From assembly GCA_014281115.1 (NCBI GenBank), contig JACONQ010000013.1, positions 1,354,501 through 1,418,500 of the forward strand: 64,000 bases of DNA, written 5' to 3'. The notes below the pieces were generated by a model. It saw nothing but the letters and a program-made list of their open reading frames with translations, was not told where the DNA came from and did no database searches. Below are positions 1-9,846 of this stretch, piece after piece. The stretch's first letter is position 1, and each line of letters starts with the position of its first letter. The DNA is from Laburnicola sp. R22_1 (Eukaryota; Ascomycota; Dothideomycetes; Pleosporales; Didymosphaeriaceae). Both the position numbers and the translations under genes were made by a program.

Positions 1-785
1 AGTTTTCAGATCCGCACGTAGCTCAGCAAGCCCAGCAAGTCCTCGAACGATACACGTTGTTTGGCCGAAACATTTATGCCGAGCCATTGTCCACTTATCT
101 ATTGGGCAGAAATTTAGTACTAGAGTTTGTTCTGACTAGGCGCGGGTGGCACGCGTCAGCATCAAGTTCGATTGCCGATGCTCAAATTCGTAGTCCTCTG
201 AATAACCTATACCTGCATGATTTTCTTCAGCCAATGAGGGAGAAGAGACGTCTCTGGATACAGAACCTAATTCGACACAAAAAAAGGGATCAAGTATTTT
301 ATTCCTTGATGTATGATCTCAATGTTCTGGGAATCTCGAAATCACTTTATCGACGACCAAGGAACAGGCGCTCACCTTTGACCGGCTGGATGGTATATAT
401 AGACTTCGAAACCCACAGCGAAGCCGAGGAAGCCCGAGATAGACTGCATGGTCTTGATCTATTCGGTCTGCGCTTGAATGCCAGTTTCGCGGGTCTTAGA
501 GATACCGGCACAGGCTCCGCGAAAGGGACGAACCTGGAAGACTGGGAGAATGAGGTAAGCCAAAGTTTAGCTATATGTAGACTGAGTGTGTCCTAGCATG
601 GTCGTGCGGCTGAGATACGCAAGGGTCTGTTTTATTGCTTAACCTCTGCTGACTTTTGTTTTCAATCTCAGGAGATTCGAAAAAAGATACTCCGAAAACA
701 CGATAGATCTGCATGGGGTGATCCACAATCTGTGGTTGGAATGCGACAGGAGGAGCAGAATACGCTTATGTCTAAGCGTCCGTAA
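1..785 (+). CDS. RRM-like protein, 3' part (5' end outside window)
   Basis: The frame is open from the window edge. A possible splice acceptor (ttttcag) ends at base 9, so the visible exon may start at 10 and runs to 554. A phase-0 intron follows (555-671, gtaagc...ctcag), then a short last exon at 672-785 ending in TAA. About 120 residues in, the segment GWMVYIDFETHSEAEEARDR followed by an Asn-Ala-Ser-Phe-Ala strand has the spacing of the third strand, second helix and fourth strand of an RNA-recognition motif. The aromatic RNP positions are only loosely kept. This suggests an RNA-binding protein, but I do not recognise the family. The gene converges on the P450, with stop codons 20 nt apart, so the two 3' UTRs must overlap. 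Confidence 0.55.
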
Positions 786-804
786 TCTCCATGTGCTCAA
801 GCCA

Positions 805-2493
805 CTACAACTCTCTTGTCCGGAACTGCAAAATCGGCCCATCCTTCATACTGGCAAACCGGTCCTCGATCTGATACTCCGTTGCCCGCGTCCTTCCAAC
901 CTCTAGATCTTTATTACCCGCGCCTAACGTCGTCCCAGGTGCCAGTCTCAGATCGAACAGAAACAACACTCGCGCAATTGTAACAGTCAACTCTACATAC
1001 GCCAATCCTTTACCAATGCACCCTCGAGGACCGATACTGAAAGGGCAAAACCCTGCATGGGCATCTGGCAGTTGGCTGTGCAGAGGATTGGCAGCAGGAT
1101 CGGAAAGCCAGCGTTCGGGGATGTAGTCGAATGGGCGTGGAAAGTAATCAGCATTGTGGTGAATACCATAATGAGGAACACCAACGTCGACTCCGGCTGG
1201 GATATGGTGACCGTCGATGTCGATACCGCCTGGAAGGACTTGCCGGGGGAGAGCACCTGCAACCGGAGGAGTCATACGCATCGATTCGTCGATGCACGCG
1301 CGCAGATACGAACAGCCGCTGAGCGATGGACCTGTTATAATCTCTTCAACGTCTGAAAAAGCAGTGCGAATTTCTTTGCACAGCTTCTGCAGTGTCACCG
1401 TATTATGTGCAAGATAGAAAAATGTCGCAGCCATGGCCGTCGACGTCGTATCTGAACCAGCTATGATCAGGAGATTTGATTCGCCCCACAACTCGTCCAT
1501 GCTGAATCCATTGCCAGTCTCGGGGTCCTTTGCGTTCAACAAGTGGTAGAAGAAGTCCTTGCGGTCGACATCGAGGCCCATCTTGGTCCTTTCCATTGCT
1601 TGTGACTTGCTGTACTGCATGTACTGGCCACGTTGTGCAGCAATCTTTCGGAATAGTATCTTGTCCAGGTGCCAGTTGTGTATCGTCAGATGCGTGCCGC
1701 ACTGTCCGTGTCAGCACCTCTCTTCCCACGCGGTGAATCGAAACCTACAATGAGATGTCGGTGTGCTGCATTCCCAACCAAGTCAACCGCGAAACGATTC
1801 ACCGGGCTTTCCAGCATGCCGAATGCCTTCCCAAACACCAAGTCACCCATGATATCGAAAACCAACCAGTTGCACCAATTTGCCACATTCCACGCCTCGT
1901 TCCACCCTTTACTCTCCTCTCCCTCCTTGCCGTTCTCGCCCAACAAGCGACACGCCGTCCGCACGTTCGCCAAGATATACTTCTCCAAGCTCTTAATCGC
2001 CTGGTCGCTAAAGGCATGACTCATGACCCGTCTCTTCCTCGCATGCTGCAACTTGTCGATGCTGCTGTGCACATTGACCGTGTTTTTGTTCGCTGGGAAG
2101 GCCGTGTAGAAATCGGCTTTTCGCACATTCGCACGGAAGCCATAGATGGTTTTCAGAGCACCGGTCGTGTTGCAAGAAAGCGTGTTGGGACCGATGCGCA
2201 CGTAGGGGCCGTATTGGGCATGCGCGCGGTGGAAGGCGAGGTGTCGGGAGCCCCGGTAGGCGTAGTAGGTTAGGTAGATGTCGGTTATGGCGGCGAGTTT
2301 GGGACCGGGGTAGCGGGCGAGGGGGTGTAATGTCAGGCGGTAAATTACTATGGTGGAGATCTGGATGGTTAGGATGGACTGGAGTGTTTTGGGAAGTGGT
2401 ACGTACGTAGAGGAAGAGGAGTCCGAATAGGGAGGTTACGAGGATGAGCGGCGAGGCTAGGAGCCTGTAGGCTAGGTTGAGTAGAAACTCCAT
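805..2493 (-). CDS. cytochrome P450 monooxygenase (microsomal class II)
   Basis: Three exons, 2407-2493, 1749-2360 and 805-1701, separated by phase-0 introns of 46 and 47 nt, encode 531 residues, the usual length for fungal P450s. Residues 1-45 are a hydrophobic ER anchor, followed by the proline-rich hinge YPGPK. The I-helix oxygen-activation motif AGSDTT is at 314-319, the K-helix ExxR (ESMR) at 372-375, a PERW motif near 429-431, and the haem loop FSIGPRGCIGKG has its Cys ligand at 461. All parts needed for activity are present. It would use NADPH-P450 reductase and O2 to hydroxylate a small lipophilic substrate. The sequence resembles the CYP65/benzoate-hydroxylase-like clan, but the substrate cannot be read from it. 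No polyketide synthase, NRPS or other biosynthetic genes lie beside it here. Confidence 0.93.
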
Positions 2494-2983
2494 GGTGAGG
2501 CGCGGAGATGTGGTCTAAGGATGTGTCATGAAGACATGAATACTGGAGTAGAGTTCTATTATTGTGCGAGATCGACAAGACACGCCAGTTCGCAAGGTCC
2601 ACTTCCACGCAAATACCAGCAAGCAAAAGCACCAGACGGGGACACTATATACTTCCGCCATCCCATTGCGATCCCATCGCCATCCGTATTCCCTTGAAAT
2701 GCCACCGAATCACCGGGCATGACATCATTGTAAGCGGAAGCCTCTAGATACAGTCATGTGCGCACTTTTTTAGATTCGGGCGGTGGTGGATATATCTGGC
2801 GGGCTGTGACGGCTATCCGCGGCTATTCGTGTGTTGAACAATGCTAAGGGCACGTGCGGCGGATATTGAAGTGCGGAACGGATACTGAGGTAGAAGTTAG
2901 CGTCGATGACGGATTTGAGGATGGGCGCGGATATTCGCCTTGTTTGGACATTTGGCTATGCTGCCGCGATGCATGGTGTACTA
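2494..2983. other. intergenic, P450 upstream region
   Basis: This is the presumed promoter of the P450. No convincing coding frame is seen. It ends at the TA dinucleotide (2982-2983) flanking the left inverted repeat of the large element. Confidence 0.6.
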
Positions 2984-3540
2984 TCCCTCCATGTGTGGGG
3001 GAAAAACCTGCGTGCCGGCATGCCGATAGTGCTCCCCACGACAACAAAACCAACCACAGCTGAGAGGCGTCCAAAATCTCGGGATAGAGACCTTAACCCT
3101 TAAGCTTTCTTTATGTTGCGCCTCTTCGTCAACAGCTTCCTGCTTCGCTAGCAATACCACAATTCGCTGCTAGCATGCACGGCAGCCCTACCTTAGACAG
3201 CCTCAGATGCGCTAGAGAGTTTGTGTATATATCTAAGAGTCTCTTAAGCTATATAAAGACGTGTAAAGAGTATATCCCGAGCGAGGTACTGCGGTATCTT
3301 AGGTCGTGGCGCTGTTATGTAGGTCTATTGCTCTACAGAGCGGGATCGACAACTCAGGCGCGCTACCTGCAGGTCGTACAGAAAAGACACAAGTAGCTTA
3401 GCGGTATTGTATTGCCGCTGACGTTATACCCTCGTATTGCTAGCGTAGCTTAGATGAGCCGCCTGGCTACCGGCTAAGTCCAAGCATGACTCGCACAAGC
3501 TGGAACTCACGTACAACGCCGTGCCCTCCACGCACGCCTA
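2984..3540 (+). repeat. left long terminal inverted repeat
   Basis: By eye it matches the reverse complement of 12680-13233 along its length, including the blocks tccctccatgtgtgg, tagtgctcccca, agcaataccacaa, agcatgcac, gatgcgct and caagtagctta. Identity looks around 75-80%, with small indels. The inner limit near 3540 is approximate. Many differences between the two arms are C/T or G/A. Confidence 0.8.
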
Positions 3541-3706
3541 GTTTTAGAGCAGATATTTGTAGAGGCAGAGGCTTATGTACAGTTTTACAGCAACGTAGAG
3601 ATTAGTTGAGATTAATTAATCCGAACAGAGAGAACCTTTATGCTGATTTTGCAGACGACATTAAGCTTCTGATGCCTATATTTGCTAGTCTGCGTAGTAA
3701 CCTTGA
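3541..3706. other. short spacer between left repeat and NLR gene
   Basis: AT-rich stretch with no coding frame of note. It contains the palindromic word attaattaat near 3614. It is probably the 3' UTR of the minus-strand receptor gene. Confidence 0.4.
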
Positions 3707-6311
3707 CTATTTGCTTATGCGTGCACTTGGGCTGTCCCCTGCTACTGTAGGGGAAAGAACAAGCTGGTCCTGCTGTTGCGATGCAAGCGCGTCGGCGTAA
3801 TGCTTGCGACACGCACGAGTGGTTGGATGATCCTCTCCAAGGGCAGCCTCATACTCGGCGGATGCTCTTTCGTATAAAGCAAGAGATTCGTTGTAGCGAT
3901 GCTGATGTGTAAGGAGATGGGCAAGACAGTATACGCTCATCAACGTGTCCGGATGCTTATGACCGAGGACATTCTCGCGCCGCGCCAGCGTCCGTCTGTG
4001 CATCGCCTCGGCCTCTTCGTACTTGCCCAAGCTGTCCAGCACTGCCGCCAAGTTGTTCATGCTCATCAGCATGGATGGATGCCTGGACCCGAGCATCTTC
4101 TCCTTTCGCGCCAGCGTCTGTCTGTACATCGCCTCGGCCTCTTTGTACTTGCCCTGGCTATCTAACACAAACGCCAAATTGTTCATGCTCGCCAGCGTGT
4201 CTGGATGCTCATGTCCGAGCACTTTCTCTTTTCGCGCCAGCGTCTCCCTGTGCACCGCCTCCGCTTCTTCGTACTTGCCCAAGCTGTCCAGCACTCCCGC
4301 CAAGTTGTTCATGCTCGTCAGCGTGGATGGATGCTCCTGCCCGAGCCCCTTCTCGCTCCGCGCCAGCGTCTGTCTGTGCATTGCCTCCGCCTCTTCGTAC
4401 TTGCCCAAGCTGTCCAGCACTCCTGCCAAGTTGTTCATGCTCATCAGCGTGGATGGATGCCTGGACCCGAGCATCTTCTCCTGCTGTGCCAGCGATTGTC
4501 TGTTCATCGCCTCCGCCTCTTCGTACTTACCCTGCCTGTCCAGCACTCCCGCCAAGTTGCTCATGCTCATCAGCGTGTCTGGATGCTCAGGTCTGAACAC
4601 CTTCTTGCGCCACGTCAGCGTCTGTCTTATTATTGCTTCTGCTTCTTTGTACTTGCCCCCAAGCGCCATGGCTAGCCCTACTATCGCCATGCTGCTCAGC
4701 GTCTCTGCATGCTCTTCCCCAAGCACCTCACTCCTGACCTCCATCGACATCATCGCCATCTCCTCTGCCTCGCCCGCTCTCCCTCGTTGCCACGCGTACC
4801 ACGCCGCCTTGTACAGCAACAGCGCCCACTCCTTAAGTGACTCTCTATCTTTCGGCCGCTGTGCTAATGCCGCCCGTGCGTGTGGAAACAGCGCCTGGCA
4901 CTTCTCCCAGTTCTCGTGTTCTCCTGTCGGCAGCTCTGCGCACAGGTTCGAGATAAACTGCTCTCTCCACCTGTCGAGCTGCCCTTCGTTCTCTAGCCAC
5001 GTGCGCGTCGCTAGCTGTACTAGGCTGTGCATCTCAAACGTGCTCGCGTCTCTAGTGACGGCAACAAACGAGTAGTCTCGCAGGGCTAGCACGTCCTCCT
5101 CAAATCCATCGTCTGCTGTGCTGCCCTGGCCGCGGAGCAGAGCTTCCTGGATCCCCTGCCGGTCGAAGAAGCTCATCAGCGACAGCAGGCCTGCTGCCGA
5201 CTGTCTTGTGCGCCGTATGTGGTCGAACGAGATCTGCCACGTTATGAGGACAGAGTTGCTGGCTGCTACATCTCGGCGAAGGTGGCCCGCCTCTCGGTTC
5301 AGCAGACTAGTCTTTCTGCTGTCGCTCTGCTGGTACTCCTTGAGGTACTGCCGCACGGAGCATCGCGGCGCTCGCTCTCGGATGTAGGCTGCTGCCTGCA
5401 CGAGAGCAAGCGGCATGTGGTCGAGTGTCGTCGCCAGCTTCGCGATGCTGTCGTCTTTCTCTTCTACGTCTCGTAGCTTCTTGCGGAGCAGAGCGCGTGC
5501 AGCTGCATCGTGCATTGGCTCGATCGGTATGATGTCGCTGTCCTCGACGACCTGCATCGCGGCGCGCTTTGTCCGGCTCGTCACCAGGACGGAGCCATGC
5601 CTGCTTGAGGGGATGCATCTCGACAGATGCTGTCGGGGAGCGCTGCTATTACCGCCGCTACTGCTGTTCACACGTCCGCGGCTGCTCTCTGTCGGGGAAA
5701 GAACAGCAGCATCGTCCGCGTTGTCCAGCACCAAGAGCCACCGGCCGTTCTTCTCGTCGCGGAGCCAGTCGTGCACCAGCTTAAACACATCCGCTTGCGG
5801 GTCCTTCCGCCCGCGAACCTTGACCTGGCCGGCGATCTCGCGGAAGCTCTGTTCGAGTCGCGCCGTGTTGCTAGCGTGCGCCCAGAACACCCACGTGTCT
5901 GGCGACTGCTCAGCGGTGCGGTAGCAGTGCTCGATGGCGAGCTGCGACTTCCTGTGCCTGCGTTAGATGCGAGCGCCAACCTTAGCCCCTTCCGCTGCAC
6001 TTACCCCACCCCGCCGAGGCCTACCAGCGCGACGCGCGATGCTGGCGCAGCGCATCGTTCGCGGATCTGATCGAGCAGCGTTCCACGGTCGACAAAGTCA
6101 GGGTCGCGGCGGAAGGGCACGAAGCATGAGGGCTGTGGTGGAGTCTCTGGGCGTTCTGGAAGACAAAGGGCAGTTAGCGCAGCGCTGGTCAAGGCGGGAG
6201 CGGGCACTTGCCGGGTGCAGCAAGGTGGACAGCGCCAGAGTTGTGCCCTATCTGCAGCCCCTGGTTGCTATCACCTGCGAACGTGATGTTGGTGCTAGGT
6301 AAGGCCATCAT
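3707..6311 (-). CDS. NB-ARC/TPR NOD-like receptor, frameshifted after its N-terminal motif
   Basis: Exon 2 is 3707-5951, an intron lies at 5952-6004 (gtaagt...cacag), and exon 1 runs upstream from 6005. The NB-ARC part includes FVPFRRDPDFVDRG, a Walker A (GLGGVGKSQLA) split by the intron, a Walker B (WLLVLDNADD) and an MPLALV block. Seven 42-residue TPR units follow, then a 37-residue tail. From the GTG at 6207 this frame gives 815 residues. Upstream, ATGs at 6311 and 6308 open a different frame that encodes the motif SNQGLQIGHNSG and meets TGA at 6189-6191. The plus-strand paralogue is continuous across this point, and the minus copy is 4 nt shorter there. The motif is therefore disconnected from the receptor. 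No ATG lies upstream in the NB-ARC frame before its stop (6268-6270). The gene may be a pseudogene or may make a motif-less receptor. Confidence 0.8.
3821..4702 (-). repeat. seven tandem 126-bp TPR repeats in the minus-strand NLR
   Basis: Each unit is 42 codons with core N-L-A-x-V-L-D-S-x-G-K-Y-E-E-A-E-A-M, ending in EHPxTL. Units 2 to 6 (counting from the protein's N-terminal side) are very similar even at the DNA level. The last unit (3821-3946) is degenerate. High internal identity indicates recent duplication or concerted evolution. In fungal NLRs this is the usual state of the ligand-sensing repeat domain. Confidence 0.9.
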
Positions 6312-6607
6312 ACACATTAGCGATCTGGTTTGTATAGGAGGGAGAGCCTTGTGCAAACAGGCAGCTGCTCTGGCGCGCGAGGCTTAGCCGTCGCGGCTGG
6401 GCTGTCGAGGCTGGGCTGGCGCTCCAGCTGAGCTGCCTGCATATTCTATGTATAGCGCTACGTTATCTCTCATGCTCTGGCGTTGCTGCCTCCAACCTCA
6501 ATTACTGATCTTACGCTCGTTCTTCGGTGAGCGTCTACGAATACTAATATTCGCTTTCCATCTTCCACATTCCGACGTTCCAACTCACTCTATTTCAGAC
6601 GAACGAC
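6312..6607. promoter_or_regulatory. divergent promoter between NLR(-) and HeLo(+)
   Basis: A 296-bp intergenic stretch serves both genes. It contains a near-palindrome: the sequence from about 6360 (ggcagctgctctggcgc) pairs with the segment ending near 6437 (gcgctccagctgagctgcc). Between the arms is a direct repeat ggctgggctg (about 6399-6418). A tctatttcag just before the HeLo ATG could be the acceptor of a 5'-UTR intron. Co-regulation of receptor and effector is inferred from the head-to-head arrangement. Confidence 0.5.
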
Positions 6608-7402
6608 ATGGCAGAGGCAGCCGGTCTTGTTGTTGGTGTCGTCGCCCTTGCTGGCCTCTTCAACAACACAGTCGAGTGCTTCGAGTTCGTCCAGCTCGGC
6701 CGCACGTTTGGAAAAGAATTCCAGACAAGTCAACTCAAGCTCGACAGCGCAAAACTCCGCCTGTCACGGTGGGGCAAGTCTCTGAGTCTAGATGATGATG
6801 TCCGAGACACGGTATCGCTTCAGGGGCGTTTTGGGTCAGAATCAAACGTCAAGCACGCAGAAGCCTTATTAGGCCAGATCGTAGATCTGTTTGCGGAAGC
6901 TGAAGGTGTGTCGAATAGATACAGAGGCAGGACAGAGCCTCAGGACGGCAGCCTTGCAGTATACGATCCGCAAACCGACCTAGATCCGGCGATGGCGAGG
7001 CTCCACGAGAGAATGCGCCAGCTAGCCATTGAGCGCCAGAACCGGTCTGGCTTACGTCAAAAGGCCAAGTGGGCATTGTATCAAGAGAAGCAGTTTAGAC
7101 GACTGATCGAAGACACCACCGAGTTAGTCAACGACTTGGACAACCTCTTCCCCGCCATTCAGCAGTCCCAGCGTGAGCTCTGCGATATCGAAGTCTCTGC
7201 CATTGGAGAAGGTCAAGACATCTCTGTGTTAAGAGAAATTGCTGCCAGCCAGGACAGATTGCTAGAGCAGGCTATCACGAAGGCTGCGGAGAGTGCTGGG
7301 AAGTCGCACCACATCGTCTTTTCAGGTAGTGGAAATACTGGCCTTCAACTGGGCCACAACTCTGGTACGATGTCAGGGTTTACATTCGGGAGAGGCAGCT
7401 GA
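6608..7402 (+). CDS. HET-S-like HeLo-domain protein with C-terminal amyloid-signalling-type motif
   Basis: A single exon of 264 residues. The N terminus has a short hydrophobic stretch (AGLVVGVVALAGLF) followed by CFEFVQLGR and a Leu/Arg-rich helix ending LSRWGKSL, the start and order expected of the HeLo domain of Podospora HET-S. The helical domain extends to about residue 225. In HET-S the HeLo domain is a membrane-targeting executioner that is unleashed when its C-terminal prion domain adopts the amyloid fold. Here the C-terminal 30 residues contain GNTGLQLGHNSG, matching the N-terminal motif of both neighbouring NLRs. It lacks the two long pseudo-repeats of HET-s. The gene is head-to-head with the minus-strand NLR. 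The predicted role is cell-death effector at the plasma membrane, triggered by receptor-templated motif assembly. The domain call rests on family resemblance; the amyloid role is inference. Confidence 0.85.
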   Translation: MAEAAGLVVGVVALAGLFNNTVECFEFVQLGRTFGKEFQTSQLKLDSAKLRLSRWGKSLSLDDDVRDTVSLQGRFGSESNVKHAEALLGQIVDLFAEAEGVSNRYRGRTEPQDGSLAVYDPQTDLDPAMARLHERMRQLAIERQNRSGLRQKAKWALYQEKQFRRLIEDTTELVNDLDNLFPAIQQSQRELCDIEVSAIGEGQDISVLREIAASQDRLLEQAITKAAESAGKSHHIVFSGSGNTGLQLGHNSGTMSGFTFGRGS

Positions 7403-7499
7403 AGCTGGTGAATAGCGACACAGGATGATAATCGGGTGATGCAGAGCTTATAAGCTATAGAAGAATAACATTCTATGCCTGTTGATAAGAAAACAATAG

Positions 7500-7735
7500 A
7501 GAACACAATTGTGCCGTTCACAACAACTGCACGAGGGACCGACACCCTTCGCTGGGTAGAGCGCGGGCGGGGCAGCGCGCTATCGATAGAATAGGCTGGC
7601 AGCCATGCCCTCCCGCACCTGTCTTGATCGACGCTGCTCTAATTACTGCAACCTCGCTCCACGACCTAACCCTCCACAACCTCTTGCTTCGTTCCGTTCC
7701 GCCGCGACGCAGACCTTTCAACTGTGGAGGCGGCG
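7500..7735 (+). pseudogene. decayed 5' fragment of a third NB-ARC receptor
   Basis: The stretch 7605-7730 aligns by eye with the first exon of the plus-strand NLR (about 9955-10090). Shared blocks include gatcgacgctgc, ccctccacaacctc.tgcttcgt.ccgttccgccgcgac and the following acctttcaactgtgga. It has indels and no continuous frame. Weaker similarity may reach back to about 7500, the motif-coding part. The fragment ends abruptly near 7735, before the Walker A region, where transposase-associated sequence begins. It lies directly downstream of the HeLo gene in the same orientation. Confidence 0.65.
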
Positions 7736-7908
7736 CTAAAATCTTAGCCGCGCTGCACTGTATTCCAAGCTATTTCCAAAGCAGTATAAGTGCGGTGCTC
7801 TTCTAGAAGCATCTACGGACAGAGGGCTATTTTTAGCATTCGAGCGGGGTGCAGAGGCATCCTCGCTGGTTGTCCGTTCATGACTGTGGTACCACCACGA
7901 TCGTCGAC

Positions 7909-9633
7909 ATGGATCCTGCCAGCAAGGCACTTGCAGAGGCACCCCCAAACGACGATAGAACGTGGGCCGCCCGGGCCGATGCCAGTGGTGTTGCGCTCAC
8001 TACGCTATACAATCGTTCGCGCGGGCGGCCCTCGATCCAGAAAAAGGCTGAAGGCCAACAATACCTTACTGTGGAAGAGGAGAAAGCTCTTGTTGCGTTC
8101 TTGCTACTAATGTCTAGTTTTGGACAGCCTGTCCGCATTAAGTATATACCAACGCTAGCCTCCAGCATCGCCCGACGTCGATCCCCCACTCGTAGACCGA
8201 AGAAGCCTCCCAGTAAGAACTGGGCTCAAGCCTTCGGGAAACGCCATCCCGAGCTCAAATCGAAGAGAGTAAGATCGATAGACTGGAAGCGCCATGAGAT
8301 ACACATATATGATAAGATCACAGAGTGGTTCGATGTCATCGGCAAGGTGCTACAGGATCCAGCTGTTCTGTCGGAAAACGTATACAACATGGATGAGACA
8401 GGTGTCATGCTAAGCATGCTGGGCTCTGTCAAGGTTCTTGTAGGTAGAGATGACGTACGGGGGCATAGAGGCGCCGGTGTCAAGCGGACCATGGTTACCG
8501 CTATAGAGTGCATCAGTGCTGATGGTAGGTCGCTACCACCTCTAATCATCTGGCCGGCCTCGACGCACCGGAGCAACTGGACCACGCACCCAACCCCTGG
8601 ATGGCACTACGGAGTTTCCGAGAATGGGTACAACGACTCGAAGATAAGCCTCGAATGGCTAAAGCGCGTTTTTGACGTCGAGACTAGAGCCCGGGCCAAT
8701 GGTAAACCACGAGTGCTCGTCTGTGACGGCTTCGGCACCCACGAGACGCTGGAGATCCTAGAGTTTTGCTTTGAGAACAACATCATCCTGTGTCGTCTGC
8801 CTTCTCATACCTCTCACAAACTACAGCCCTGTGATGTCTCGGTCTTTGCGCCTCTGAAGACAGCCTACCGCGATCAGGTTGAGCGACTGAACCGCGGCGG
8901 CATAAACACAATCGGCAAGGAGCATTTTACTTACTTGTATGCGCCAGCAAGGGAAAGGGCACTAACTAAGAGGAACATCATTGCCGGATGGGCTGCTACT
9001 GGCCTGTTTCCCTTTAGTCCGGAGAGAGTGCTTCGTAACACACCAAAGCCGCCTGCAGACCTCGTCGTCCCGACCACTAACGAGGTGGGATCCTCCTCCT
9101 CCCAGAGTGATGTACCACTGACACCCGTAACTCCTATGACACCGGTGACGGCAGAGGGCTTTACAGTGTTACACGACCTGATCAAACGTGATGTTTGTGC
9201 GTCTGACGAGGCGAGCAGGCAACGCATAGAGAGACGTATTCAGAAGCTTGTGGGCGCCGCCAAGATATCCGTTGCCAAACAAAGCCTCCTCCAGGACCAC
9301 AATCGCCTTCTATATAACGTCAACAACGAGGCCAAGGTCCGCCGCACGACACGCTCATTAGTTCTAAAAGACGGAAAGGGGGAGGGCAAGGTGATGCGCT
9401 GGGAGGACCTTGAAAAGGCACGAGCGGAACGCGCTGCTAGAGAGATGGCTGCAAAAGAGAAGGGCAAAGGGAAGCGCGGTCGAAAGCGCAAGGCACCTGC
9501 ACAAGAAGGAGAGGAAGAGGTAATGCCTCTAGAGGCAGAAGCGGGCCCGTCAAGGCCAAAGGATAAAGCGTCGAAGAGGAGTGGGGTTCCGGAGCCTGCG
9601 CCATGGAGGGCACCAGTGGCAATGATGTATTGA
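7909..9633 (+). CDS. pogo/Fot-family DDE transposase (DDE_1 superfamily)
   Basis: A single exon of 574 residues from the ATG at 7909. The frame extends further upstream only to a GTG. The N-terminal 130 residues look like the helix-turn-helix/CENP-B-type DNA-binding region (VALTTLYNRSRGRPS). The catalytic core has MDETG with D162, VLVCDGFGTHE with D273 and a PSHTSHKLQPCDVSVF block with D309, so a DDD triad with 35 residues between the last two. That is the pogo/Fot1 signature. Lys/Arg-rich C-terminal stretches probably serve nuclear import. The frame is unbroken and all three catalytic Asp are present, so the protein could be active. This superfamily inserts at TA, which agrees with the TA flanks of the enclosing element. 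The alternative is a self-contained Fot-type element inserted in the cluster, but I see no inverted repeats of its own. Confidence 0.92.
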   Translation: MDPASKALAEAPPNDDRTWAARADASGVALTTLYNRSRGRPSIQKKAEGQQYLTVEEEKALVAFLLLMSSFGQPVRIKYIPTLASSIARRRSPTRRPKKPPSKNWAQAFGKRHPELKSKRVRSIDWKRHEIHIYDKITEWFDVIGKVLQDPAVLSENVYNMDETGVMLSMLGSVKVLVGRDDVRGHRGAGVKRTMVTAIECISADGRSLPPLIIWPASTHRSNWTTHPTPGWHYGVSENGYNDSKISLEWLKRVFDVETRARANGKPRVLVCDGFGTHETLEILEFCFENNIILCRLPSHTSHKLQPCDVSVFAPLKTAYRDQVERLNRGGINTIGKEHFTYLYAPARERALTKRNIIAGWAATGLFPFSPERVLRNTPKPPADLVVPTTNEVGSSSSQSDVPLTPVTPMTPVTAEGFTVLHDLIKRDVCASDEASRQRIERRIQKLVGAAKISVAKQSLLQDHNRLLYNVNNEAKVRRTTRSLVLKDGKGEGKVMRWEDLEKARAERAAREMAAKEKGKGKRGRKRKAPAQEGEEEVMPLEAEAGPSRPKDKASKRSGVPEPAPWRAPVAMMY

Positions 9634-9846
9634 TGTGATATTGTTAGAGAATATGTACTACAAGACCGATCATGCTATCTAAAGACATTTTGGCGATGAA
9701 TGTACATGGATGGGTGCTCGTGTCATTATGTCATGCGCTGATGGCTGCGCTAGTTCGCTGTAACCGTTCGGTTGCGATAGCCCAGCCTTGTGCGCATGAG
9801 CAGCTGCGTCTCTGCGCCTCAGCAAAGCTCATGTTGCTCTACGACA

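Noticed and set aside
4023..5075. 350-codon plus-strand open frame
   Set aside because: It is the antisense of the TPR array; the minus-strand frame carries the real TPR and NB-ARC motifs and the periodicity explains the open frame.
6150..6207. Possible intron (AA|gtgccc...tgtcttccag) joining the motif to the NB-ARC frame in the minus-strand NLR
   Set aside because: Donor phase 2 does not match the phase needed at the acceptor, and the plus-strand copy is continuous without an intron there.
7735..9846. Separate short terminal inverted repeats around the transposase
   Set aside because: I compared the flanks by eye and found no convincing inverted match next to TA; a computed search would be more sensitive.
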